Source: Leptospira johnsonii (GTDB lineage: Bacteria > Spirochaetota > Leptospiria > Leptospirales > Leptospiraceae). From it: a DNA stretch of 64,000 nucleotides. This document shows, in pieces, positions 33,655 through 45,115 of the stretch (positions are counted from its first letter, which is position 1; each line of letters begins with the position of its first letter). A model generated the notes under the pieces. It was not told the DNA's origin, did no database searches, and saw only the letters and a list, made by a program, of their open reading frames with translations. The stretch spans positions 1,240,001 through 1,304,000 of the forward strand of contig NZ_BFAY01000011.1 in NCBI RefSeq assembly GCF_003112675.1, given 5' to 3'. The translations under genes and the position numbers were made by a program.

Positions 33655-35121
33655 ATGAGTTCGATTCCCAATACGTCCAGTCTACGGACCCTAGTCCGAG
33701 ATGACAAACCAAAAGAAGAATGTGCTATCTTTGGGATTTTTAATTCTCAAGAGGCAGCCAATTTCACTTACCTCGGCCTGTATTCTATGCAGCACAGAGG
33801 CCAAGAATCGAGCGGGATCGTTTCCTCCGATGGAGAACATCTCTACCGTTACGCCGGGATGGGATTAGTAGCCAATATTTTTACCGAAGGCAAGATCCGG
33901 GAGCTAACCGGGACCGCAGCCATCGGGCATAATCGTTATTCTACCACTGGTGCGAGCTTCTTAAGGAACGCGCAACCTCTCAGAGTCGAGTCCCATTTAG
34001 GGCCGATCGCTCTGGCTCACAACGGAAACCTTGTCAATTCCTGGGAAGTTCGCTCCCAATTGGAAAAAGAAGGTTCCATCTTCCAAACTACAATCGATTC
34101 GGAAGTGATCGTCCACCTGATGGCCCGCTCCGGAGAGACGGATTTACTTTCTGCACTTTCTTCTGCTCTGAAAAAAGTAAGAGGAGCGTATTCGCTAGTT
34201 GTTCTTACAAAAAACCAATTGATTGCCGTGAGGGACCCGAACGGTTTCCGTCCTTTGGTCATGGGAAGAAGGGACGACGGATCCATCGTATTCGCGTCCG
34301 AGACTTGCGCATTCGATATTACCGATACCACTTACGAAAGAGATGTGGAACCTGGTGAGATGATCGTTGTGGATAGGACAGGAACCCGTTCCTTCTATCC
34401 TTTCCCTCCTGCAAAACCGGCACTTTGTATTTTTGAATACATTTACTTTGCAAGACCTGATTCGAATATTTTTGGCGAATCGGTGTATAAGGTCCGCAAA
34501 GCACTTGGGAACCAACTTGCTCAAGAACTTCCAGTAGAAGCGGACGTTGTGATCCCTGTTCCGGATTCAGCAAATATCGCAGCTTTAGGATATTCGGAAG
34601 CTTCCGGAATTCCTTTCCAATCTGGACTTATCCGTTCTCACTACGTGGGTAGGACTTTCATCGAACCGGACCAAAAGATCCGAGATTTCGGTGCTAAGAT
34701 CAAATACAATGTAGTGAAGAATGTAGTAGATGGAAAACGTGTTGTGATCGTGGACGATTCCATCATGAGAGGGACCACTAGCCGTAAGATCATTAAGATG
34801 ATCCGAAATGCCGGCGCTACCGAGATCCACTTAAGAGTTTCGGCTCCTCCTACAGTTTCCCCTTGTTATTACGGTATAGATATTCCGACCCATAAAGAAC
34901 TGATCGCTGCTACTCATACAATCGAAGAGATCCGAAAGTATCTGAGAGTTGATTCCATTGCTTATCTTTCAGTGGATTCTATGCACAAAGCGGTTAGTGA
35001 ACATAGGGGCGGAGGTTTTTGCAACGCTTGTTTCACTTCGGATTATCCAGTGGAATTCCAAAGCGATATGGGAAATCAAAAGAGTTTATTCAAGGAATAC
35101 GAGGTAGAAGAAAGGGTCTAA
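33655..35121 (+). CDS. purF: Amidophosphoribosyltransferase
   Basis: A 488-residue PurF catalysing PRPP + glutamine to phosphoribosylamine, the first committed step of purine synthesis. Cys23 (KEECAIFGIF) would become the N-terminal nucleophile after removal of a 22-residue propeptide. The glutaminase part includes MQHRGQESSGI and GHNRYSTTG; the PRPP loop is VVIVDDSIMRGTTS. Cys in SPCYYGID and FCNACF match those that hold the [4Fe-4S] cluster in Bacillus-type enzymes. GGGGG precedes the ATG. No other purine genes are adjacent. Confidence 0.97.
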   Translation: MSSIPNTSSLRTLVRDDKPKEECAIFGIFNSQEAANFTYLGLYSMQHRGQESSGIVSSDGEHLYRYAGMGLVANIFTEGKIRELTGTAAIGHNRYSTTGASFLRNAQPLRVESHLGPIALAHNGNLVNSWEVRSQLEKEGSIFQTTIDSEVIVHLMARSGETDLLSALSSALKKVRGAYSLVVLTKNQLIAVRDPNGFRPLVMGRRDDGSIVFASETCAFDITDTTYERDVEPGEMIVVDRTGTRSFYPFPPAKPALCIFEYIYFARPDSNIFGESVYKVRKALGNQLAQELPVEADVVIPVPDSANIAALGYSEASGIPFQSGLIRSHYVGRTFIEPDQKIRDFGAKIKYNVVKNVVDGKRVVIVDDSIMRGTTSRKIIKMIRNAGATEIHLRVSAPPTVSPCYYGIDIPTHKELIAATHTIEEIRKYLRVDSIAYLSVDSMHKAVSEHRGGGFCNACFTSDYPVEFQSDMGNQKSLFKEYEVEERV

Positions 35122-35157
35122 AAGTTTCCGCTCAATTGCGGGTATCTCTTTAGATCT

Positions 35158-36171
35158 TTATTTCACTCTAAAAACTTGCGGCCTTCTTCCGAAGGTGATA
35201 AAGTCGGACTCTTCTCCCTTGATGTAAGCGGATAATAGGCTTTTTTCCGAAAATCCTATATGGCTCTGTTCTTCTAACATACCTAAAATTTCCAAGGCCG
35301 CGTCCTTATCTAAAGTATTCAGATAATTTAATACTTCTTGGTGAGAGTTCTTTTTGTGGGATTCTTCTATGATTTTGAGGACTTCTTCCCTTGCTCTTAA
35401 TAGGGATTCTTTTCTTTCTACAAGTCCTTCCATTGTGGAGAGTATTATATTGATCTCCGGATCTTCTGAAAATAATTCCAGCAAATGAGGATAGATCGTA
35501 GGAAATCGGATCGGGAATTCGTATAAGGAATCTTCTAGTCCTTTATAGAGTTCTACTTCTTCTTCTTTGCTTAATCCTAATGATTCCCCAAGCATAAGAA
35601 GTGTTTCGATAGGCATGAGTCCTAAAAATCGGGATGCGAATATATTATCTTTTTTAGTTCGAAGACAGAATAATATAAATTTAGAAATCCTTTCAGGAGG
35701 AAGTCCGTTCCAGAATTGAGCCGCCTTGGAATCTAAGAAGTTAGTTTCAGTTCCGAAGATCTTCTTCTCTTTTTTAAGTTTTTGGAATATTTTAAAGTCT
35801 TCCTTTACGATCCTATAGAGTAAAGAATCGTCCATTTCCAAGATTGTAGACATGACTTGGTCAGGAGAAGAGATAGAAAGAAAGTATCGGACCAGATCAA
35901 AACCGATTTCGGATCTGGTGGAAAAGTTTTCTAAGATATCTGCGGGAGCTTGCTGGAACGCAGTGGCACCAACTGAAAATGAACTGACTCCTTCTAAAAA
36001 CTTTTCTAATTTCTCGAAGGCAAAGCAAGCCTGTTCACCGGAGTCATTCCAATTAGATTCCCTGTAAAAATCCCTACAATTGCCGGGACAGGGTTTGGAC
36101 TCGGAGACTCCCGCTAGACAGGTTCTTTCTTTTTGTCTTTTGTTTTCAGGGAATAAGATCACCGCAGTCAC
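35158..36171 (-). CDS. Hypothetical helical protein, 337 aa
   Basis: A soluble, mostly alpha-helical protein with no recognised domain. Four Cys cluster at the N-terminus (about residues 18, 28, 32 and 49: TCLAG, PCPGNC, ACFAF), a possible metal site. The rest is Leu/Glu-rich, with HEAT-like helix pairs (IETLLMLGESLGLSKEEEVE, ALEILGMLEEQSHIGF). It overlaps the upstream lipoprotein gene by 26 nt, so it is probably translated in the same operon. The function is unknown. Confidence 0.65.
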   Translation of the reverse strand: MTAVILFPENKRQKERTCLAGVSESKPCPGNCRDFYRESNWNDSGEQACFAFEKLEKFLEGVSSFSVGATAFQQAPADILENFSTRSEIGFDLVRYFLSISSPDQVMSTILEMDDSLLYRIVKEDFKIFQKLKKEKKIFGTETNFLDSKAAQFWNGLPPERISKFILFCLRTKKDNIFASRFLGLMPIETLLMLGESLGLSKEEEVELYKGLEDSLYEFPIRFPTIYPHLLELFSEDPEINIILSTMEGLVERKESLLRAREEVLKIIEESHKKNSHQEVLNYLNTLDKDAALEILGMLEEQSHIGFSEKSLLSAYIKGEESDFITFGRRPQVFRVK

Positions 36172-36619
36172 GCATATCCGGGGCGTAAGGATTTAGGATT
36201 TTTATACCGGAAAACACCCATGTCTTTTTGACCATTGGACAATAAAAACGGTTTCTTTCAGACTGTAGTCTATGGATTTTCATAGTATTCGCTAAAACTT
36301 CGCTAAACTTAGAATAGGCCTCAAAGGATATTTTCACATCCGAAGATTTTGCCCCTTCCAATACATTCTTCATTTCTAGTGCGGAAGATTCCAAGCCACC
36401 TTTTGCTTCTGCCAAAGAATTTAAGGAAGAAATTAGTCCGCTTACATCAGGAGAAACATCTTCAGTTGTTAAGAGAAGTCGAATTATCTTATCGTTTTCC
36501 GACAAAACTTTTTCGAAGAGAGGTTTTTCTGTCTCTAATACCGGCTTCTCTTCTTTTTTGCAGAAGGAAAGGGAAAGTAATAATGAAGATAATAAAATTA
36601 GCAGTACGGATCGTTTCAT
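36146..36619 (-). CDS. Lipoprotein, 157 aa
   Basis: Start chosen at the ATG 36617-36619, which has GGAG about 6 nt upstream and directly opens a lipoprotein signal peptide: MKRSVLLILLSSLLLSLSFC with the lipobox Cys at residue 20. The in-frame extension upstream would bury this signal and is rejected. The mature part is charged and helical (SENDKIIRLLLTTEDVSPDV ...), with two Cys near the C-terminus (FYC, RDC). It is likely exposed on the inner or outer membrane. The function is unknown. Confidence 0.7.
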   Translation of the reverse strand: MKRSVLLILLSSLLLSLSFCKKEEKPVLETEKPLFEKVLSENDKIIRLLLTTEDVSPDVSGLISSLNSLAEAKGGLESSALEMKNVLEGAKSSDVKISFEAYSKFSEVLANTMKIHRLQSERNRFYCPMVKKTWVFSGIKILNPYAPDMRDCGDLIP

Positions 36620-36782
36620 CCTATTCTCCAAATATGAATAAATACTCGGGAATCGAGCCTTTAAGACCATAAAAAAATCTTTTTTAGGTTCTGGCAACCG
36701 TTAGAGCTTCAAACTATTCTTCGAAAAAATGGGTTCAAAGCTTTTGCCTATATAGGAAATTAGGAGTAAAGGCAAGGCTCTA

Positions 36783-37103
36783 ATGTATTTTGATAAGCAT
36801 GTTTTTGTCTGTGAGAATGTCAGAGCGGAAGGAGAAAGGCCTTCTTGTGGTCCGAAAGGATCTCCTCAATTACTCGCCTATATGAAAAAGAGAATACAAG
36901 AACTCGGATTAAAAGGTAAGATCCGTATCCAAAAGTCCGGATGTTTGGATCGTTGTGAGTTGGGCCCTGTGCAGGTTTCTTATCCGGAAGGTCTTTGGTT
37001 CTCGATCAAGACACAAGAAGACGCAGAAGTATTTATACAAAATCATATACTAGAAAATAAACCGGAAGCGATCCGGCATCTTATGTTAAAGGACGAAGAG
37101 TGA
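36783..37103 (+). CDS. Thioredoxin-like [2Fe-2S] ferredoxin
   Basis: 106 residues. Cys10, Cys22, Cys54 and Cys58 follow the C-x11-C-x31-C-x3-C spacing of the thioredoxin-fold [2Fe-2S] ferredoxins, with FVCENVRAEG at the first ligand and SGCLDRCELGP at the last pair. It is an electron carrier; relatives are found free or as the 24-kDa subunit of NADH dehydrogenase. The next gene, 12 nt downstream, is an NAD(P)H-dependent oxidoreductase, a possible partner (inference). ATG is preceded by AAGGCAAGG-like purines. Confidence 0.85.
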   Translation: MYFDKHVFVCENVRAEGERPSCGPKGSPQLLAYMKKRIQELGLKGKIRIQKSGCLDRCELGPVQVSYPEGLWFSIKTQEDAEVFIQNHILENKPEAIRHLMLKDEE

Positions 37104-37115
37104 GAGGGTAATCAA

Positions 37116-38144
37116 ATGGCAAAAAAATTCGAAATACCAAAATCGTATCTCGCATACGAATTGAAAGAATATAGCAACGAACCTGGAAGAGCAAAAATCG
37201 TAGAAAAAGAACTCAAACCTTTAAAGAAAGGTGAGGTGTTGCTCAAGGTACATTCAGGTTCCATCAATCCATCCGATCTCATGTTCATGAGAGGTTTGTA
37301 TGGAATTAAGAAAAAACTTCCAGTCGTTCCCGGTTTTGAGGGAAGCGGTTTGGTGATTGCAAGCGGTGGTGGCTGGAGAGCAAATTCTCTAGTAGGTAAA
37401 CCGGTTGCATGTGTTGCTCCGAATAAAGGTGACGGGCCTTATGCGGAATACATGATCACTGACGCTTATTCTTGTTTTACTTTAGGAAAAGATGTGAGCT
37501 TGGAACAAGGAGCTTGTCTATTCGTAAATCCTATCACTGCTTGGGCATTGTTGGACCAAGTGATCCGAGAAAAACATAAAGCATATGTTCAAACTGCTGC
37601 GGCTTCCGCTTTGGGAAAAATGTTATTAAGACTTTCCGTTAAAAAAGGAATTCCAGGCATCCATGTGGTAAGAAGAAAAGAGCAAGTCGATCTTCTCAAA
37701 TCTTTAGGCGCAGAACATGTATTGGATTCCAGCTCTCCGAATTTTGATCGGGAACTTAGGGTTCTTTCGAACAAGCTGAATGCTACTATTTTGTTGGATG
37801 CAGTTGCAGGAGAGATCACAGGAAAAGCGTTAGCAGCTATGCCTTACGGAAGTAAATGTGTGGTTTACGGTGCATTATCGGAAGAGCCTATTTCTTATCA
37901 TGCAGGACTTGGGATCTTCCAAGACAAAAAGATAGAAGGTTATTGGCTTTCTTCCTGGATGCCGAAACAAAACCCTTTCAAAATCTGGAAGATTACCTCA
38001 GAGATCCGTTCCCTTTTAGGAAAAGAATTCCAAACACAGATCGCAGCTAAGTATCCACTGAAAGAAGCGGATAAAGCGATCCAAGAATACGCAAATAATA
38101 TGACCAGAGGAAAGGTCCTTATTTCTAACGGATGGGAGCTTTGA
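37116..38144 (+). CDS. Zinc-free MDR-family oxidoreductase (quinone oxidoreductase-like)
   Basis: 342 residues of the medium-chain dehydrogenase superfamily. N-terminal GroES-like fold: VHSGSINPSDLMFMRG, then PVVPGFEGSGLV. Rossmann part: QTAAASALGKMLLRL in place of the usual GxGxxG run, plus VYGALSEE. The catalytic-zinc Cys is replaced by the SINPSD loop, so it is of the quinone/enoyl reductase class. It should use NADPH. It follows a [2Fe-2S] ferredoxin and overlaps the next lipoprotein gene at TGATG. The substrate is unknown. Confidence 0.8.
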   Translation: MAKKFEIPKSYLAYELKEYSNEPGRAKIVEKELKPLKKGEVLLKVHSGSINPSDLMFMRGLYGIKKKLPVVPGFEGSGLVIASGGGWRANSLVGKPVACVAPNKGDGPYAEYMITDAYSCFTLGKDVSLEQGACLFVNPITAWALLDQVIREKHKAYVQTAAASALGKMLLRLSVKKGIPGIHVVRRKEQVDLLKSLGAEHVLDSSSPNFDRELRVLSNKLNATILLDAVAGEITGKALAAMPYGSKCVVYGALSEEPISYHAGLGIFQDKKIEGYWLSSWMPKQNPFKIWKITSEIRSLLGKEFQTQIAAKYPLKEADKAIQEYANNMTRGKVLISNGWEL

Positions 38145-38710
38145 TGGGGACTCCATCCAGAAAGAGTAGAATGTTTCGACCTTGGGTTCTAGTTTTAGGA
38201 GTCGGAATTCTTTTCAGCTCCTGCTTGGACCTAAGGGAGAATGTAAAAAAGTTACAGGCTTGTAAGTTTAAGATTTTAGAAACCAAAACGGAAAGGGTAG
38301 AAATTCTACCTTTTCCACCTTCTCCAAAGATAGTAATGACTTCTAAATTGGAGATAGAGAATCCGAACGATTCTTCTGTTAAAATTTATAAGTTCGATCT
38401 TGGTGTAATTACCTCAGGCACTGATGGAAAAGAAGCCGAATTAGCCAGGGTCATTTCGGATGAAGAAACAGAAGTCCCAGCTTTTTCCAAAACGGTGATC
38501 CAACTCAGGATAGAAACAAGCTTTGAAAAGAGAGAGAACCAGGATAAACTATTACTTGGAATTTTAGTAGTCACGAACCTAGTCGCTGGAAAAGATCCGA
38601 ATTTAAGAATGAAAGGAAGCGTGAGATACAAAACCGTTTTAGGAGAAGTAGATCTTCCTTTGGATGAAAAAATACGATTATTACCTAAGAAGCCGGAGTA
38701 TGAAATTTAA
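38144..38710 (+). CDS. LEA14/WHy-like lipoprotein
   Basis: 188 residues from the ATG at 38144, which overlaps the upstream TGA (TGATG) and has GGGAG 6 nt before it. A lipoprotein signal ends in ILFSSC with the lipobox Cys near residue 27. The mature domain has a beta-sandwich style, SKLEIENPNDSSVKIYKFDL and later VIQLRIETSF, typical of LEA2/WHy proteins. It is probably periplasmic and membrane-anchored. It lies in a run of small envelope genes that leads into the alpha-2-macroglobulin locus. Confidence 0.7.
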   Translation: MGTPSRKSRMFRPWVLVLGVGILFSSCLDLRENVKKLQACKFKILETKTERVEILPFPPSPKIVMTSKLEIENPNDSSVKIYKFDLGVITSGTDGKEAELARVISDEETEVPAFSKTVIQLRIETSFEKRENQDKLLLGILVVTNLVAGKDPNLRMKGSVRYKTVLGEVDLPLDEKIRLLPKKPEYEI

Positions 38711-39028
38711 CTTTTTAAGTTTTGGAACTGTCTGCAAAAGTCTGATCCTTCTTACAATTGTACTATTCGGTTTATCGAATTGTTCAGATGTAGACGACGA
38801 TTTTTATACTTTTGGAGAAGCGGGCACTAAGATCATGGTAGCTTACGCCGCAAAAGACGCAGAATGCGGATCGAGTAGACAGATCACCTCTTTGGTTCCC
38901 GGAAAACAAAGGAAGAAGGATGTGGACAATTGTGTTGCCTCAGTCGCTTTCGAAAAATGTAGCTTTTGGACACAGGCAGGAGATCCGGTTCCGTTTGCAT
39001 GTAAGGCCATCGAGTTTAGATTGAAGTG

Positions 39029-39029
<1 letters not shown>
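38700..39029 (+). CDS. Small lipoprotein, 109 aa
   Basis: Starts at the ATG 38700, inside the last codons of the LEA-like gene (11-nt overlap); an upstream ATG at 38664 would only add non-signal residues. MKFNFLSFG, a hydrophobic core and GLSNC form the lipobox. The mature part (~85 residues) holds four further Cys (AECGSS, NCVAS, KCSFW, FACKA) that could form two disulfides in the periplasm. No family is recognised. Confidence 0.65.
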
Positions 39030-40485
<1,456 letters not shown>

Positions 40486-40495
40486 GAATTTCAGA

Positions 40496-43400
40496 ATGAG
40501 AACTCGCGTATCGGATCGTAAAAAGATAATATTCTCTTTTCTCGCAATTTTGATCTCTGCATTAGGATTATTTTATGTGAAACCGAATTTGTTCGGTTCC
40601 GCTGCGTTCTATCTGGGAACGGACAGAAGTTTCGGCTCGGGCGAAAACGCTTATGTGAATCTGGAAGGGAACGGAACGGTAAATTACGAATTCAGAGTGT
40701 ATAAGATCGCAGATCCACAAGCATTCTTGACCAAAAAAGTAAAAGAAAGATTGGTCCAAGAGAATAATGACGGAGTCTTTGGAAACCCGATCGCACTTTT
40801 TACAAGAACTGTAGATAAATTCAGAAACGATTTCCGTAAAGTTGCCAGAAAAGAATTCAATTCCAAGACAAGATCCGAGCTGAAAAAAACATTAGGAATC
40901 GATTATGAACAACCTACTGAGCAAAAAACTCTCGCGATCCCCGCTATTTTAAAAGACCAAGAATTGGTCGCTACCTTCTCCATTCCAACGGTTACTTCCT
41001 TTTGGGCATATCGCCGGATCCCAGTTCCGATCCGAGACAACGGTGTTTATCTTGTGGAAGGTGTTTCCGGATCTCAGCTCGCTTATACGATTCTGATCAA
41101 ATCCGGTCTGAATTTTTTAGTAAAACAATCGGATGCAGAGACATTCGTATATGTGGGCCGCAAGGATAGCGGTGAACCTGTTTCCGATGTGGACCTCACT
41201 CTTTTTAATTTGGAAAATGGCCAAGCATTCCAAACGGGAAAAACAAGCTCAGACGGAACTTATTTTTATAAGGGAAGAAGTCCTGTAAAAGGATTGGTCC
41301 TCGCTCATAAGAATGGAGAATATTCGGTTTCCGATCCCGAATTTTATTCCAGTTCCTTTTATGGAGAAGGTGGACCAAGAGCTTATATTTATACGGATCG
41401 CCCTGTGTATAGACCGGGAGACACTGTTTACTTCAAGGGAATTGTTCGAAACTTCTCTCAAGACGACTATAGAACTATTTCAGGCGCCGGTGTAATTGCG
41501 GTTGCAAGCGAGCAGGGTGAAACTTCCATTCCAAGCGTTCCGATCAATATCTCCGGAGACAATGGGACTTTTTCGGGAGAGTTTGTGGTCCCTGAATCGG
41601 CGAATGCCACTCTCGGGAATTATTCTCTTATATTAAATTTCCGTGATAAAACTTTCCAAACCGAATTTGCGGTAGAGGCTTATAAAAAACCGACCTTCTT
41701 GGTGTCGGTATCCGTCCCTAAATCCAATTATTTACAAAGGGAAGAAGTAAACGCTCTTGTAAAAGCCAGATATTATTACGGGCAACCTGTAGCAGGGCAA
41801 GAGGTTGCTTATAGAGTATTTCGAAGACCTAAATTCGATTATTCTCCGGTGGGAACGATCAACTTCGATGCTTCTTCCGATTATCTGGAACAGTCCGGAC
41901 AAAGTGATAAACAAGAATTGGTTTTGGATGGAAAAGGAAAGTTAGACTCGAAAGGACAATATTCTATCAACTTTAAACCGGATAAATCGGATGCGGATTC
42001 TGTTTATACGATTATAGCTTCCGTTCAATCCGAGGACATGACCTTGGATGGATCTGCTTCCTTCTCTGTAAATCGAAGCGCTTTCTTCGTTAGGATCTCT
42101 AAGGACAACTCTGTATACGAGCCCGGAAGAGAAGCAAAGTTGACAGTAAGTTTGATCGCTTATGATAAAACTTTGAGCGAAGTAGAACGCCAAAAGATGG
42201 TGGGAAATAGAAATGTGGATCTAATTCTCTACAATCGAGACATCCAATTTGTAAGAGAAGCAAATCGTTCTAAAATTTCTTCCTTGTCTGTGATGACTTC
42301 TGCTTCAGGTGTCGGAACAGCTTCTTTCACGATCCCTAAAAGAGGACAATTTGTTTTAGTCGCGGAGACCAAGGACCCGAACGGAAATCTGACAAAGTCG
42401 GAGACATTCTTCTGGGCTTCTTCCGTTTCCGATTCTATCGAAATTCCTTTCAAGGATATCACTCTTAAACCTGGTAAGGATATTTATTCCGTAGGAGACA
42501 CCGCGGAAATTTTAGTCTTAAGTCCTGTTTCCAACGGGCATATGGTTCTGACCTTAGAAGGAAACCGGATCTTCAAAAAAGAAGTGGTGAAGATGAAAGG
42601 GAACGCTTTGAAATATGCGGTTCCCATCACTGCGGAAATGAGTCCGAACTTTACATTATCTGCGGTCCAATTTTCGGGGAACGACGTTTATAAAAGCCAA
42701 GTAAGAGTGGTCGCTCCTCCGGAGCAGAAGTTCCTGAAAGTGGCTTTAGAGCCAGGCCGTAAGGTATATCGTCCTGGTGATAAAGCGGAGATCCGTTTGA
42801 AAACTACCGGTCTTGGCGGGAACGGAGTTTCTGCAGAAGTTTCTCTTGCAATAGTCGATGAGGCTATTTATCAGATCAAAGAGGAGAAGACCCCTAATAT
42901 TGGAACATTCTTCTATCATCCAAGAAGAAATAACGTGCAAACCACTTTGGCATCCGCCTATAAGTTTTTCGGATATTCTGAGAACAAAAGATTAAAACTG
43001 GCCTTGGGTAAAAAGGGAGACTCGGTTTATTCTGCAATGAAAAACGAGGACCAGGCACGAGATCGTTTTAAGGATACAAGTTATTGGAATGCAAAAGTAA
43101 AAACAGGTCCGGATGGAACCGCTACAGTTAGTTTTAACCTTCCGGACAATTTAACTTCTTGGAGAGTGACTGCGATCGCTATCACCCCGGACACTAAAGT
43201 AGGAAGAGGCCAAACCAGTTTTGTTACTAAAAAAGATCTGATGATCTTAGGTGGAATGCCACGATTCATCATCAAGGGAGAAACCCAAAAAGTTTCCGCT
43301 ACGATTTCTAACCAATCTCCGAGCAAACTTCCCATCAAGGTTACCGTAAAAGCGGAAGGCGCAAAAATTTTAGGAAACTCGGAAACTACGATCAATTTAG

Positions 43401-45115
43401 AGCCAGGTCAAAACCAATCTCTCCATTTCGATGTGCAGACTCTTGCAGATCCTAAGATCAAATCCGCTAAAATCAGTATTCTTGCGGCGGCTTCCGGCTA
43501 CCAGGACTTGCTTAAGTCTGAAATCCCGCTCAAGACTTGGGGATTGCCTAAAACCATTTCGGATAGTTTGGGAATGGAAGAAGGAGAACATTCAGGAGTT
43601 CTAAATTTAGAGGCACCTAAAGAATTAGGAGATCCTCGTTTGGAGGTCAGGCTCAGTCCTGCTTCTTTGCCTGCTCTAAGGCAGTCTTTGGATTATCTTG
43701 CAGATTATCCTTACGGTTGTGTGGAACAAACTATGAGTAGGTTTTATCCTCTTTTATCCGCTCAGAAAGCCGGTTTCATCAACGAAAGACTTAGGAAAGA
43801 ACTTCCTAAGATGATCGATGTGGGATTGAAACGAGTGTCGGAGCTCCAACGTACGGATGGGGGATTCGGTTGGTTTGAAGGCGGAGTAGAAAGTGATGTT
43901 CTAATGTCTGCCTATGTTTATAGAGGATTAGCGGTCAGTCAGAAGAACGGAACCAAGGTCCCTGCTCCGGTATTAAATAGAACCAGAGCTTATCTTTACG
44001 ATGTTTTGGCTAAAGGCAACCTTTCTCCGAATGCTAAAGCATATATCATCTTCTCCTTAAGTGAAGGTGGAAATCTTGAAGATTCTATCGTGGATGGACT
44101 GCTTAAATCTTCCGCCAAGCTAAACCAATATGGACAGGCTCTGCTTGCATTAACTTTAGCTAATAAAGGTAAGAAGGCGGAAGCTTCTACCTGGTTTAAA
44201 AAAGGAGTGGAGACTAGTGGATTCGGTAAAAAGCCATTCTTCAAGCTCACTTCTTACGGTAAAAATCCTCGCTGGGAAGAAGATAGAATAGAAACTATTT
44301 CCGCGCTTTTGAGTGCAGGAGTTCGATTGGGAGAAGATAAGGTCATTCTTGCAAATCTTGCCTCTTCTCTTTTATCGAATCGTATCGAGCTGGCTTGGAA
44401 TAACTCGAGAGATACGTCTGCTGCTGTTTTGGCGTTGTCTGAGTTTTTGGCTTCTATCCGTGAATCGGAAACTCCCGCCAATGTAGAGATCGTATTGAAC
44501 GGGACCAGTTTGAAAACCGTAACTCTTCCTCCTAAGTCGGAGCAAGGAGAATTGTATAAGATCCCGGTCCCTTCCGAATTGATACGCTCCGGACCGAACA
44601 AGGTAGAAGTTTTGAAGAAGGATGGGCCTGTACTTTATGCAACTGCTTCCTTATACTACATGGATCGAAGTAAAAAGATCCAAGCTTATTCCAATGGTAT
44701 CAAAGTAAAAAGGACCTACTATAAACTAAAAGTGGATTCGAATGATATCACTCCTGTGGAGTCTAAAACTTTCCAACCGGGCGATCTGGTAATGGTAGAA
44801 GTTTCGGTCCAGAAAGAAGGAGATGCAGATTCATATTATCAGGTGGAAGATTCTCTATTGCCTGGATTCTCTTTCTTGCAAAGGGATGCGGAGTATTATG
44901 CAGGCGATCTGAAGATGGAATATCTAAGTCGCCAGATTTACGACGATAGAGCCGTATTCTTTGTAGGAGGTCCTACAAAAGAATTCAAGGTTAGGTATTT
45001 TATCAGAGCAGAGGTAGGGGGGAAGTATAAGGTAATTCCTGCCAGAGCTTCCTTAATGTATTATTCAGAAGTAACAGGAGCAAGTTCAGACGATGAAATC
45101 AACGTTGGTCAATAA
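40496..45115 (+). CDS. Alpha-2-macroglobulin family protein with intact thioester (YfaS-like)
   Basis: 1539 residues, the size of E. coli YfaS. An N-terminal membrane anchor (about 11-28) is followed by macroglobulin beta domains (YTDRPVYRPGDTVYFKG near 300) and the alpha-2-macroglobulin core WRVTAIAITPDTKVGRG. The thioester GCVEQ has Cys1075, and an alpha-alpha toroid follows (RTDGGFGWFEGG), then a C-terminal receptor-binding-like domain. Bacterial A2Ms trap attacking proteases in the periplasm through the thioester. Here it is linked to DUF1175, DUF2135, a PBP-like protein and DUF2138, with no pbpC. Lacks the lipobox seen in the pbpC-associated type. Confidence 0.93.
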   Translation: MRTRVSDRKKIIFSFLAILISALGLFYVKPNLFGSAAFYLGTDRSFGSGENAYVNLEGNGTVNYEFRVYKIADPQAFLTKKVKERLVQENNDGVFGNPIALFTRTVDKFRNDFRKVARKEFNSKTRSELKKTLGIDYEQPTEQKTLAIPAILKDQELVATFSIPTVTSFWAYRRIPVPIRDNGVYLVEGVSGSQLAYTILIKSGLNFLVKQSDAETFVYVGRKDSGEPVSDVDLTLFNLENGQAFQTGKTSSDGTYFYKGRSPVKGLVLAHKNGEYSVSDPEFYSSSFYGEGGPRAYIYTDRPVYRPGDTVYFKGIVRNFSQDDYRTISGAGVIAVASEQGETSIPSVPINISGDNGTFSGEFVVPESANATLGNYSLILNFRDKTFQTEFAVEAYKKPTFLVSVSVPKSNYLQREEVNALVKARYYYGQPVAGQEVAYRVFRRPKFDYSPVGTINFDASSDYLEQSGQSDKQELVLDGKGKLDSKGQYSINFKPDKSDADSVYTIIASVQSEDMTLDGSASFSVNRSAFFVRISKDNSVYEPGREAKLTVSLIAYDKTLSEVERQKMVGNRNVDLILYNRDIQFVREANRSKISSLSVMTSASGVGTASFTIPKRGQFVLVAETKDPNGNLTKSETFFWASSVSDSIEIPFKDITLKPGKDIYSVGDTAEILVLSPVSNGHMVLTLEGNRIFKKEVVKMKGNALKYAVPITAEMSPNFTLSAVQFSGNDVYKSQVRVVAPPEQKFLKVALEPGRKVYRPGDKAEIRLKTTGLGGNGVSAEVSLAIVDEAIYQIKEEKTPNIGTFFYHPRRNNVQTTLASAYKFFGYSENKRLKLALGKKGDSVYSAMKNEDQARDRFKDTSYWNAKVKTGPDGTATVSFNLPDNLTSWRVTAIAITPDTKVGRGQTSFVTKKDLMILGGMPRFIIKGETQKVSATISNQSPSKLPIKVTVKAEGAKILGNSETTINLEPGQNQSLHFDVQTLADPKIKSAKISILAAASGYQDLLKSEIPLKTWGLPKTISDSLGMEEGEHSGVLNLEAPKELGDPRLEVRLSPASLPALRQSLDYLADYPYGCVEQTMSRFYPLLSAQKAGFINERLRKELPKMIDVGLKRVSELQRTDGGFGWFEGGVESDVLMSAYVYRGLAVSQKNGTKVPAPVLNRTRAYLYDVLAKGNLSPNAKAYIIFSLSEGGNLEDSIVDGLLKSSAKLNQYGQALLALTLANKGKKAEASTWFKKGVETSGFGKKPFFKLTSYGKNPRWEEDRIETISALLSAGVRLGEDKVILANLASSLLSNRIELAWNNSRDTSAAVLALSEFLASIRESETPANVEIVLNGTSLKTVTLPPKSEQGELYKIPVPSELIRSGPNKVEVLKKDGPVLYATASLYYMDRSKKIQAYSNGIKVKRTYYKLKVDSNDITPVESKTFQPGDLVMVEVSVQKEGDADSYYQVEDSLLPGFSFLQRDAEYYAGDLKMEYLSRQIYDDRAVFFVGGPTKEFKVRYFIRAEVGGKYKVIPARASLMYYSEVTGASSDDEINVGQ

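Noticed and set aside
36146..36697. 183-codon version of the lipoprotein gene
   Set aside because: It would bury the lipoprotein signal; the ATG at 36619 has GGAG and opens the signal directly.
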